Source: Beaufortia kweichowensis
Taxonomy: Eukaryota > Chordata > Actinopteri > Cypriniformes > Gastromyzontidae
Reading direction: 5' to 3'
Assembly: GCA_019155185.1 (NCBI GenBank)
Contig: CM032808.1
Span: 13,892,607 to 13,956,606, forward strand
Length of the DNA stretch: 64,000 nt
Below the pieces are notes generated by a model. The model was not told where the DNA came from. It saw nothing but the letters and a program-made list of their open reading frames with translations, and did not search any database. The translations under genes were made by a program, and so were the position numbers. Below are positions 52,293 to 62,700 of this stretch, piece after piece (within the stretch, counting starts at the first letter, position 1; each line of letters starts with the position of its first letter).

Positions 52293-53269
52293 TAGGGTTA
52301 ATTTCCCAACAAACACATTTCCCAACCTTTCTCTGACGCTATGAAAGATTCAGTACATCACATGCTTATTATAAACACGTTCACCATCTCCGATTTGTCT
52401 GTCTAGAGCCGTGAGACTTTCGTTGTGTGATTTGTCTGGCTGTAATCGTGTCTGGTGTCAAGTGTCTCAGACGTCTCCGATGGGCATGAAGATCACCATG
52501 GGTACCGACAGTTGGCCCTGCAAAAACAAAGATTATGCCATGGAGCCGGAATGTGAGGGGGACGATATCTCTGTCTGAGAGAAAAAGAGATCTGAGCTGT
52601 TGCTGCAGTTGGTCTTGTGTCACGGCTCTTCTCGTGAGACGTCTGAGGGAGACGCTTTGGAGAGCTCTGGAATTTACAAGTCGGGAGGGTTTTGCTAACA
52701 GGGAGTCGCTGTGTGACACGTGAATCCTAGAGTTTCGCATTTGAGTTGTCTTGCTGTGACGGTCTTTAAACACTTTCATCCCTAGTGTTTGGTGTTTACA
52801 GAGTAATTCTGTATAGTGTTAGTGAAATGTCAAATTTAGGAAAATTTTGGCCAATATCAATGGCAGACACGAGTTACTGTTACTGTTATTTTATTATTCA
52901 CTTTAATCATTTATAGTTAAATTCAAATCTGATTATGATTATGATATTATAATGTATTGATGAAAAGGTCTTGTGACTCAAAAATAAATATTTGACAAAT
53001 ATTTAGAATAATAAATAAATAATACGAAATACATATCACAACAATAAACATAACTTTCATAAAAAAAAATACTAATACTAATATTTTATGGCTTCAGAAG
53101 ACTTGAAATCTATTGGACACGAATCATAGGACAAAATGTCTTTTAATCTACTAACTTTTTTTATTAATATTTACTTTTGTTTTTATGTTTTCTATAGTTT
53201 TCATAATTTAAGTCTTTACTTTAATTATTTACTTTCATAATTAAATTCACAATTAAAGTCTATACTTGT

Positions 53270-53341
53270 CTCTAATATTTGTAAGTCACTTTGGATAAAA
53301 GCGTCAGCTAAATATACTTTTTTCACTACTATCTATATGTA
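53270..53341 (+). mobile_element. SINE/LINE tail
   Basis: 'ctaatatttgtaagtcactt' followed by 'tggataaaagcgtcagctaa'. Nearly identical over about 43 nt to 57062-57105, including the shared 'gcgtcagct'. Confidence 0.65.
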
Positions 53342-53639
53342 TGAAATGTTGGCGTCTTTAGAAGCATTTTTTTAAAACAGACCAAACAAATGGGCATTGA
53401 ACTAAACTAAACACAAAACTTTTTTAAATAATCTATTTATGCTGTAAAGATTGCATCCAACATTTTTTAACAAAATGTACAAAAAAATCCATCAAAATGT
53501 GAGCAGCAGTCAATCAGAGATATAAAGTCATCCTATGACACAAGTCATACAAACACAAACTTCACATCAATATGTTGATGCTTTACCTTGGGTAAAAATC
53601 ACTGTGACTTCAGAAATAATTGTCTTAATAATAATGACA

Positions 53640-53910
53640 ACAGATGCTGCTGGCGGCCCTGCCTGGCTTTGATTGCGTGACCCGCTGACCTTTGCCTTTA
53701 TTTGAGAGCGCACGGGTCGCCATAAATGAACGGCGTCCGTCTCCACCAGACTGAGGTTATGAGGGATTATTGACCGGGCTTTTATAAATATTTAATGCTC
53801 ACATTAAAAACTATGGCAGAAGATGGCCATTAGGCCGCTGTAATAAAGAGGCTTTCTGTGTGATTGAGTGGGGTGAGACAGAGCCGGGGCCGATCAGGGG
53901 ACACTCTTTG
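53640..53910. promoter_or_regulatory. Candidate conserved non-coding element
   Basis: Contains 'cgctgacctttgcctttatt' (a TGACCTTTG nuclear-receptor-type site), 'gtcgccataaatgaacggcg' and 'agatggccattaggccgctg', with no repeat and no good frame. One of the more constrained-looking blocks near ebf3. Confidence 0.38.
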
Positions 53911-54339
53911 ATGAAGACGCAACAGAACACGGGCAGACCAGGTTCTGTCCTCGCGTTTATTTAATACAGGGAGAACACGCGGCACGGCCGGACGGTAGAC
54001 GGACGCTGCGCTTCTGCTCGGCAGCTGTCCGGCGTAATTGGTTCAGTGAATCTGACTTCATGTCTTTATGACTGGTGATAGAGCACAGAGCAATTATTTC
54101 TAACTCTATAAAGCTTATAGTTTCTGCGGTTTGAAGCAAAACATCTTTTACATTAACGTATTCCCAAAACACGGGCTCTTTCACTGGCCGTCGGTCGGGT
54201 TCAAGGATGATAAATGCTACTTCATACATATATAATGTGACTGCGGTCATTTTGTTTGTCTTTTGGTTTTATTCGGTTATCCGAGATTGATATACTACGA
54301 AGAAACAGATGCTCACGTAGGACGCAGGAGCAGCGGACG

Positions 54340-54810
54340 TTTGCGCGCGTAAATGGCACGCGACCAAAAATCGATCCCTAATCTGATTGGGGGATGTTTT
54401 ATTTCCTCTGATAGGATTTAGATTTTCTCTGAAGCAATTTCTCGGCTGGATAAAAGAAGCCGTTTAGGCGGAGAACAGCCGATTCTCAGGGCCCGTATAA
54501 AAACAGGGGCAGCGCGCTATTGTCCCGGTTTGTTCATTGTGCTAATTGTAGGAGACACAGATAGACCCGCACAATGTCCTCGCTAGGTAGGCGCTGCGGT
54601 TATCTGGCTACACATCACCCGGTCCAGGCAAATAGGCACAACAGATCACATTCAAATGCTGTTCTCTGGCATATTGACACTCCGGCTATCAGCCGGGTCT
54701 CTTATCTGACTGAAGCTCTGATCTATGCCGGCGGGCGGCCGCATAATAACCCGCAAATCAGTTATGCAGAGAGTCGGCCTCTTTTTAATTGTCCACATTG
54801 TGAGTAAGAA
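54340..54810 (+). promoter_or_regulatory. Possible TATA promoter and conserved-looking block
   Basis: A TATA box (cccgTATAAAAAcagg, 54496-54504) stands in GC-rich flanks. An ATG with A at -3 follows at 54574 and opens a 77-codon frame of unknown kind ending at 54807. Upstream are 'ctgattgggggatg' (inverted CCAAT core) and CpG-rich sequence. It could be a real small promoter or simply an enhancer with a chance TATA. Confidence 0.28.
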
Positions 54811-55430
54811 AACACAGCGCAAACACGCTCCTCTTGATGAGAAATTGACATTTTCTGACCTACCATCCAAAGGCACTCGGAGAGCCAGATAAGATACGTG
54901 GTTGTTTTAAAAGAGGAGGGTATTATTCTAAAAGTGTATAGATGAGAATGGATTGAAGACTGTGACTGTGAACTATGAAGGGTCTGAAGCTCCTTTAGAC
55001 AAGTGATAACCTTGACGTTGACTATTTATTTGCGGTCAGTTAGAAAGTCACTGACAACAGAATTGTGATTTATATGAGAAATGATTCAGGGTTAGTGTTA
55101 GTTGAAATTTTGAGGTGAACTTTTATGTCTAAATGAGTACAATGGGTAAAAAGTCAAAATGTATCGGTGTGAATAGCCAACATTAACCATTTAAAGTCAC
55201 GATGCCGTATGTATGTTGACTTTTGCTCTTGATAGCTATTGCATGCAGGTGTGAGATGTATATAGTGTTCTGTGAATATTTAAAACTTTACAAACACTTG
55301 CACAAACAAATGGAATAACCCAACAGAGGTGTTGCTGAGTGCTTGATCTCAAGTGGCTTATTCCTTTTATAATTTAGTAAATAAATGCATAATTTATGCA
55401 TATGATTATTATAGGAAATACAAAATAAAA

Positions 55431-55620
55431 TATTGTCATTATTTATTCACTCTCATGTCAGTACAAACCTGTATGACTTTCTTTCTTTTGCAGAGCACAA
55501 AAGAAGATATTTTGAGAAATGTCTCTCAGGGGTTTTGTCTCTATACAATGTAAGTCAATGGAGGTCAATGTTGTATGGTCACCAACATTCTTCAAAATAT
55601 CTTCTTTTGTGTTCTGCATC
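55431..55620. mobile_element. Angel-type fold-back MITE (hairpin core)
   Basis: 'tattcactctcatgtcagta', 'ctgtatgactttctttcttt' and 'aaaagaagatattttgagaa' pair with the inverted 'cattcttcaaaatatcttct' about 80 nt later. The outer TTAA end on the right is missing. Frames on both strands here are element-derived. Confidence 0.7.
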
Positions 55621-56130
55621 GGTGTTTGTGGACATTGCCTTGATTGGAGCTCATCCAATCAGATTTTAGTTCAAGAAGTCTCTCTAGTTATTTGGCAACA
55701 ACGTGCACTAAAATAAGGCACAAAAGTATATTTGACTGCCGTACGTCCCCGTTTAAAAGAGCCTGTGAATTCAGATGTAGGCATCACATCTGACTGTCCT
55801 CCTTTAGCCTGTAATTGCTCAACTTACATTTCAAACACGGGACTCAACGAGGCGTCCAGTCGAGCGGCTTCCTGATGAGAAGCGGACAGTGAAGCTCATT
55901 TCTACAGTCAGCTCGCTAATGACCTTCAACAAGGTTAGCAGCAGAACCGTCCTCCACGTTCACCCTCCGCCGGAGCCGCGCTACCAGTGGGCTAATGATG
56001 CATGCATGACTGACAAACCCCATGTGGATCTGCAGGTTGTAATTCACATCATGTGTTGATGAAGAGGTGCACCTACTCCACTAATGATATCTTGTTAATG
56101 TTGATGGAATTGAGACTCTCCAATCTGCAG

Positions 56131-56640
56131 GTGTCACAATTCGGCGGTCCGGACGAAACGAAATATCTCCAGCGGATGCCGAAACGGGAGCGTCCGGAGC
56201 GAAATGGCAGTTGTTCTTCAGGGATCAATGAGTTGACCAGGACGCCTCAAGAGACAGACGTTTCTTTCAGGAATTCACAGAAGTGGAAGATGAAAGCGAC
56301 GTGTCACCAGCTCACCCAAAAACACCCGGTCGTGAGAGTTTTAACCAAGGCCACGTGAAGGCCGAGGCGACAGACGGAGAGGACGGCCATCTTGCCCTGC
56401 TCTGATCTCTTCTGACATCCCTGCACATTCACGTTCTGTTGTTAATTGTTGTGTATTTTTGTCTCTTGTCCTGACTTTTATTGTGCATTGACAAAATATT
56501 TTTCAGTTTTTTTCCTAGTTAAAATATCACATTGTAGCAACAAAATCTAAGTTACTATATTCATTTTGTTATAATTACTTTTGTAAACTCTTGCAAATAA
56601 TAAAATGTTTAATTAAAATAAAGTGTTTTCAAAGTTATTT
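56131..56640 (+). other. Possible terminal exon of a plus-strand transcript
   Basis: An acceptor-like 'ctccaatctgcag' (to 56130) precedes 75 open codons to a TGA at 56356-56358, then two plus-strand AATAAA signals (56599-56604 and 56617-56622) and a GT-rich stretch. The peptide is very polar (Lys, Arg, Gln, Thr) and I do not recognise it. It would converge on ebf3. Chance remains the simplest explanation. Confidence 0.2.
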
Positions 56641-57056
56641 TAGCAATAAAATGCATGGTAAAAAAGGTTGTAAACCGGTGTTTCTATTTACTGTATTAAC
56701 TGTGTATTTTACTGGATTTCTGAATTAACCAATCATTGTATTGTATAACTGTGTATTTGTAATTGTGAATATTTTATAATTGTATATAATTGCTGATTTT
56801 TCAGCTGTATGTGTCACTTATTATGCAACAGTGGTATACAACAAACCCCATAATTTTATAATGACATATTGTTTAAAGCATTTGAACAAAGTTGTTAAGA
56901 TTTATGCTGTATGCTGAATCTTTTACTATGATTATATTTAAAATACAAAATATTTTTAGGATTGTGTGCATATGTTTTCACATCTGTACTCTCATATGTA
57001 TTTTATGTAACATGAATTTTCATACTTTGACAAATACTTTTTGGAATGTCAAACTG

Positions 57057-57130
57057 TCATCTCCTAATATTTGTAAGTCGCTGTGGATAAAAGCGTCAGC
57101 TAAATGCCTAAATGTAAATGTATGTAAATG
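57057..57130 (+). mobile_element. SINE/LINE tail
   Basis: 'ctaatatttgtaagtcgctg' then 'tggataaaagcgtcagctaa' then 'atgcctaaatgtaaatgtat'. The best-preserved tail in the window, sharing its length and 'gcgtcagct' variant with 53270-53341. Confidence 0.7.
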
Positions 57131-57844
57131 TTATCAGGGAAAACAGACCAAAATAAATTCACAGGAGGATATGAGTCACAGACAAGAAATACTTTAATTA
57201 AATATTATGTAAAATGAACAACTTTGTACAATAAAATGTAAAAATGTGGCCATAAAACAACCAAATAAAATTATACACGAGCTATACATTTCCCTTACAA
57301 AGTTCTTTTCACGCTTGGTGAAATGATCCAGGATGACAAAACGCATGACTTCATTAGACTAAACACAGAAAGGATGAAGTGCACAAACGCACTTCACGTA
57401 ACCTTGAGCTTTCCTTACGTTCAGCGTGACCTTGTCGGCTCCTCCAGTCGGCCGAGCTTTGTTGAGCCATCACAAAGCAAATACATTGTACATTCATCAT
57501 TTCGGCTCTATTTGCTTCCTGCAGCTAAAGGAAACTCGTGTGCCAAACATCCGCTCTCGGTTCCAATCAGAAAGAGCAGCTGAACTTTACAACAGGAGAT
57601 TCACCGAACATTGAGAGCAAAGAAAGAGAGTTACAAATGAGTGGGTTTAGTTTTCTTTAAGGAAAGATGATTTTAACTATGCTACTTTGTCATGGCTTAC
57701 TTACAAAATGTCATTTACAATATAGAACATCTCCATATATGATACAAAAACTATTTGTTTTTATTCCCGTTCGGCTTTACTCGAGGAAACTGAGTCAAAT
57801 CAACGTTAAAAAAGACAAACTGACAAAATAGTCCGAAAAGATGA

Positions 57845-59684
57845 GGGGTCACAATAATTATTTTTTATTTTAGTAAAAAATGTTTGTGCTTTTTACACCA
57901 TTGATCTGAATGGAATAATGAGAGTCATTGTGGTGAAGGTTTGTCATTAAAACAGCAGAAAGGTTCCTCTCATGAGAATCACTTCAAGCCTTCCACAGTT
58001 TTTTTTCTGACATATTTTAATAAACATTATTAACCGATGTATATCTCCATTCCGGATAATTTTTTCATTCCTTTTTTCCATCTTGATCCCTGTAAACACG
58101 GTCGAGTTATGTGGCAAAGTCATGGTGGCAGGTAAAAATGACTTTTTACATTCTACAAAAACAAAATTTACAACCACAATTGGATTCCCCCCCTGGGGCG
58201 GCTGGACATGCACTTTATCTACTAATATTATTACAGTCAGGTGACACAAACAATTTAATTGACTATACAACAAACAGTTTTCTTTCAAAAAAGTACTTTT
58301 TTTAGATAACTTAAAAATTAATATAAAAATAAACAATGGATTTGACTGCTCCTCGAAATAGCAAATAAACATACAAACAAATAAAAAAATGGACGGAAGG
58401 TTTTTGATGACGTAACAAAACTTTTGAATTACAAATAAAAAGGCGCAGACGATATACATTATATATATATATATCGATACAAAACATCGGACGCTGTGAT
58501 TCTTGGCTAAACCTTCATCGTAATATCGGCCATGAAAAACGATACACGTGATCAAATAAAACGCAATGGAAAGCAATATACAAAATTTCAAAGATAAATA
58601 CAATATTTATAATTGATATGTTACAAAAAATTCCCTCAGTGACCGCAAGTGTTTGTGTGAAAGTGTTGCGATGTATAAGACCGTTTTACTCCTAACATCA
58701 GGAATAAAACTCTGTACTAAATATTTAAGTGAATCTGGAAAATTCAAGACAAGTGTATAAATATTTAGCTACAACTTTGGCAAAATCACAAAAGTCTACA
58801 ATTGTATAACCACATACAAAACACATTAGGGAATAAGGAGCTAGAGGGTAAAGGACAACTTTCTGGTACAAGAAACAGACTTCACAGTAGCCTAAGAATG
58901 CAATAGTATACAGTGCTAGCAAAAAGTTGAAAAACATTGCAGGTCACACTCGCTTTACAAGAAGCTTTAGCAGTGGAAATATTGTCTTTTTTTTCTTTTT
59001 TGTCTTTTTTAACCAACAGACAGTGGCGCTTCATCTCTGTTAGTGTGCTTGTCGAAGGCAAGAGAAGATTTTTCGCGATATCAAAGTTACAACTTCTACC
59101 TACAATAAGTTACAAAGTCCACGTTACGATTTCCTCCTCGCGCCGCTCGCTCGCTCTCCCTTGCCTTTCCTTTCCATTTATAAATCATATATCTTATATT
59201 ATTTCCAGTTTATTGGCTCTGTATATATTGGCCCCCTTTTTCTTACCACAATCAAAAAATAAAACAACAAACAAAAAATAATAATCATCCTAAAAAAAAA
59301 CAGGAAAATGAATTCACATTATGAAGATGTGCAGAGCAAGCACATCCGTGAAAGAGAAACATTCTTACACATTTTTACTCAGTGTTTCATTGAATGGCAT
59401 ATCCCACACATAGCAAGAACTAGACATAGCCAAGATTAAACCAGAAATGTTTATACAAAATAGGTACGTTTTCTTCTTTTTTTCCTTCGAGGTCGACAAA
59501 TGTGAAAATATGACAAGGGATTCAGTCAATAAAATGAAATTGTTCGTGTCAATTTCTATCGTTTGAATAAAAGTGTCTTTTTCCTCTGGATGACTGAATT
59601 AGCTGCTGATGGCGAATGACGACTTCCGGGTGAATCCTCCTCGATGTACTGCGCTCACCGCTTTACAAGGGAAGGGAGTGCAGT
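57845..59684 (-). other. ebf3: Inferred 3' UTR of ebf3
   Basis: The stretch after the stop codon carries no recognisable gene and is rich in A and T. On the minus strand AATAAA occurs at 57869-57864, followed by a T/GT-rich run (57850-57810 read on the minus strand) that would suit a cleavage/polyadenylation site near 57845. This gives a 3' UTR of about 1.84 kb, reasonable for an EBF gene. A second minus-strand AATAAA is at 57765-57760, so the end could be about 100 nt further. The 218-codon minus-strand reading frame at 57947-58603 falls entirely inside this UTR and is full of hydrophobic and Lys/Phe codons from AT-rich DNA; I regard it as chance. Confidence 0.6.
57864..57869 (-). terminator. 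Candidate ebf3 polyadenylation signal AATAAA
   Basis: The plus strand reads tttatt here, which is AATAAA on the ebf3 strand, 1.82 kb past the stop codon. A T/GT-rich stretch follows within 20-60 nt. An alternative AATAAA lies at 57760-57765. Confidence 0.45.
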
Positions 59685-59716
59685 TTACATGGGCGGCACC
59701 ACCAGTCCGGACATAG
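59685..59716 (-). CDS. ebf3: ebf3 last coding exon (AMSGLVVPPM and stop)
   Basis: After the acceptor ctttcag the exon gives CT completing the alanine codon, then MSGLVVPPM and a TAA stop at 59687-59685. The preceding exon ends in a single G, so G|CT reads Ala and the product ends GLQ-AMSGLVVPPM. This hydrophobic decapeptide is the conserved C-terminus I associate with EBF3. The intron before it is 1,470 bp (61186-59717). The remainder of this exon is the 3' UTR. Confidence 0.92.
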
Positions 59717-62700
59717 CTGAAAGAAAAGAGAAACAACATTTTAGCACCGGAGGTCCGCGCGGAAGACAAACAGGAACACAACAGCATGTCAGTCACTCGC
59801 ATTACACGCAATACACGGCTGGCAAAGACGCTGGGGATGTTTGGAAAATGGAGGCCGTTGTTGCGGTCGGGAGGGGGGAGTGATTGAGTGAAATGTGCTT
59901 CACCAACAAGACATTCTGGAAAGACTTCACTTTTTTGAAAGAGGAGCTTTCTGACATTTTCAGGAGAAAGCATCCCGGCTCCCACATGTGTGATATTTCT
60001 CTTAGCGTTTTGTTAATGGCAAACAGTGGGCCAGACTCCCAGGAGAGAGTCCCTGCTGACAGCCGAGAAACAACACGGTCACTTCTGCTAACGTCACGTA
60101 GAGCCGCCGTCCCCCACCTCAGCCGGCAACCAGACACCCCTCCGCTTCGCCCAAATTGAAATCTGCGCCTCGCTCCCTCCTGCCATTACCGGAGCCGAGC
60201 GGAGGCCGAAAAACCATTTGCATTCCTCTGACGGGCCGCGCTTTTTCTATCTCTCCCAATCGCGACATCTAAAGCCCAGATCGGAAGGCCAGCCCGGGTC
60301 GCTCGCCCGAGATTGATGTACTCGTTCGCTCCGCTCATTTCCACGATTAGGTGTCTAGTGAAGTGCCCGGCTAAAAAAAAAAAAAAGCTCTTCGGCCGCT
60401 TTCGACTTATTTGTAGAGTCATGCTTGGAGTGCTTTTAAGTTTGCCGAGGCGTCTGATGTCGTGGCATTCCTCATTAATTTCTGCAAACCACATATTAAT
60501 AAGCAGATACATGTAGCGGCATGAACTTTAATTTCTCAGTTCATTAGGTCTAACATTATTAATCTTGGCTGCGCACGCTATGGCTAAAACATGTTTTCAA
60601 AGCAAACGACTGGGCCTTGACGAAGAGCAAATACGAGCACACTAAACAGCTAGAGTAAGTCTTTAATTTGCAGAATGACGCTGAGACCGTAAGCTCTTTC
60701 CCTTCTTATAATCACATTCAACCTGGTCTATAATCACTTCTTCTGTTATAAGGAAACGTTAGCATTACTTTCATAAGATCCTAATATTCATAAACAGTGT
60801 CTGTACAGGAGTCTGGCAGGGTCATTTAAAGGGGTTTACAGCGGGAAGTAAATAATAGATTAGAAAAGTATCAGAATTGTGAGCGATTTTGTTTGTGTTA
60901 AACATTTCCTTTCACGACTCGTTCCGAATAAAAATCAAATCTCACGAGACGCTTGGCTTTCCTTAATCATTAATGAAAGATAAATAAATCAATGAATAAA
61001 CCCACACATGCACATGCATTCAACATGCCCGCATGCATAATGCGCTCTTGCGCTTATTCGCCCATCCATCCATCCGCACAACTGCATAATTGAACGGCGG
61101 ATGTTTGGGTACCAAAATGTGCAATAAATGCGACCCCAACAGGTGAGGCGGCTGCAAGGGTTCTAAAGCAGGGTTTCGGCTCTCACCTTGAAGTCCATTG
61201 CCATTTGCACTGTTGCAAGAAGGAGGTGGAGATGCTTGGGGCCTGACAACTGGAGCAAAGGCGCTTTTTTGTTTCACTGCAGAGATGACATTGGCAGGTG
61301 AGAATGAGAAAATGCCGTGTGTACTGCTACAGTTTGAAGAGAGGCTGACCGAAGAGGCTGCCATGGTAGGGCTCGACGGAACTACTGCAACAAAGCAGAC
61401 ATAGTCACCACTCAGAGAGAGTTCACTTCTTACAGACCAAAAAGTCAGAGAGCCGGGCCTCGCCTCTTTTTCAAATCATATACATGGGATGGAAACAAAT
61501 CAAGGTGAAATGGTCATGGCAACGTGGGCAAAATTTGAGCAAAAAATAATCATCAGATAAATTAAAAAACGAGCTTGGAATGGGATGTGAGATGTCCTGC
61601 CTCGGCCACTTGCTGGATAATAGGCGTTTTTATCGACTCTGACTGGAAAACAGGTTTGGATTTGATTCAAGATGGCTGTTTTTTTTAGTGGCCTGTTTTT
61701 TTTTGCATTTGTGCTTTTTTGTAATTTGGTTTTGTTTTCAATCGGTTGGTCGGATTGCTAATGTCTCGGTTGTTCAGCCTCCAGAGTCACCCCTCCTTTT
61801 ATCCAGTAACACACATTCCCAAAAGATAACCAAACAAACAAATAACATAAAAACACAGAAGTGTCAAACAGAAAGAGAAGCACAGGTGGGGCAGAGAGAG
61901 CGGGCTGGGGATCGTCATTACCTTGATACTTACTGCCGTAGGGAGAGTTTGCGGAGGAACCGTTCAGAAAGCCGGGTGAGCTGGGCACGCCCAGGTTGGG
62001 CATTCCCGCGTTGCCGTAGCCGTTCATGCTGTTGCTGACCGTGTTGTAGTTGGACTGCTGCGGGGTGCTGCTGGGCACGTAACCGCGAGGTGACACGCTG
62101 CTCGTGTTGCGACTGTAGCCAACTGCGGACGAAAGACAATGAACAAAAACGGTTATGATGCTGAACTACAAGGTGGGATATTTAGATTCATTCCTCAACA
62201 TTTGGATGAGATATGAGCAGACTTTTAGTCTAGTTTTAACCATTCCTACTCATGAGCCCATAAGAATAAATTCATGAAAAATGTACATACAATAAAATAT
62301 ACATTAACATTATATACATTAGATAATTTGTGACACAGTCAAAAAAACCTAGATAAAGTCATTAGTTTTGTAAAAAAAATCACGATACAGATACATTTAG
62401 TGAAAATATTGACATATTAAAGTTATTTTAATATAACATTATTATCTTTAATATTGTCACAGATTGAAAATTAATGTTAAGCAAGCCAACTTAATAATAA
62501 AATGTAGTGTTAATATAATTATTAATTTTTGTATTTATTATATTATTAATTCAAATGTTGGGGTACTGTATCTCAATATCATATGATCTGTCATAGAAAT
62601 AAACGCTATCTATGTTAATGCTCTTAATCTTGTATTATGAGACTTTAACCTGATTAAAGTTACATTTCTGTCTAAATAGTTTAGAAACTCATTCTCATGC

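Larger units (their letters stand above)
50231..55430. other. Non-coding, with SINE pieces, GA tracts and candidate regulatory islands
   Basis: GA-rich block 50798-50966; retroposon pieces at 51495, 52195 and 53270; constrained-looking islands at 53640-53910 and 54340-54810. Frames at 52381-52779 (minus, 132 codons) and 52535-52723 (plus) overlap on opposite strands and are unrecognised. Confidence 0.42.
55621..57844. other. Region between the last Angel copy and the ebf3 3' end
   Basis: 55780-56040 looks constrained. 56053-56358 is a 101-codon plus-strand frame that could end a transcript (see findings). 56450-57050 is AT-rich. 57057-57125 is a SINE tail. 57190-57800 could be either intergenic or an extension of the ebf3 3' UTR. 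Confidence 0.42.

Noticed and set aside
52381..52779. 132-codon minus-strand frame
   Set aside because: No recognisable family, arginine/histidine-rich throughout, and a plus-strand frame overlaps it; length is within chance expectation for a 64-kb window.
55353..55716. Cluster of 65-78-codon frames on both strands
   Set aside because: They fall on the Angel fold-back element and are products of its inverted structure.
57947..58603. 218-codon minus-strand open frame
   Set aside because: It lies wholly in the inferred ebf3 3' UTR, is made of AT-rich hydrophobic/lysine codons, has no recognisable domain and no separate promoter.
61020..61186. Extension of the penultimate ebf3 exon past its donor
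   Set aside because: The frame stays open for about 55 codons but a good GT donor at 61186 and a perfectly phased last exon at 59716 make intron retention unnecessary.
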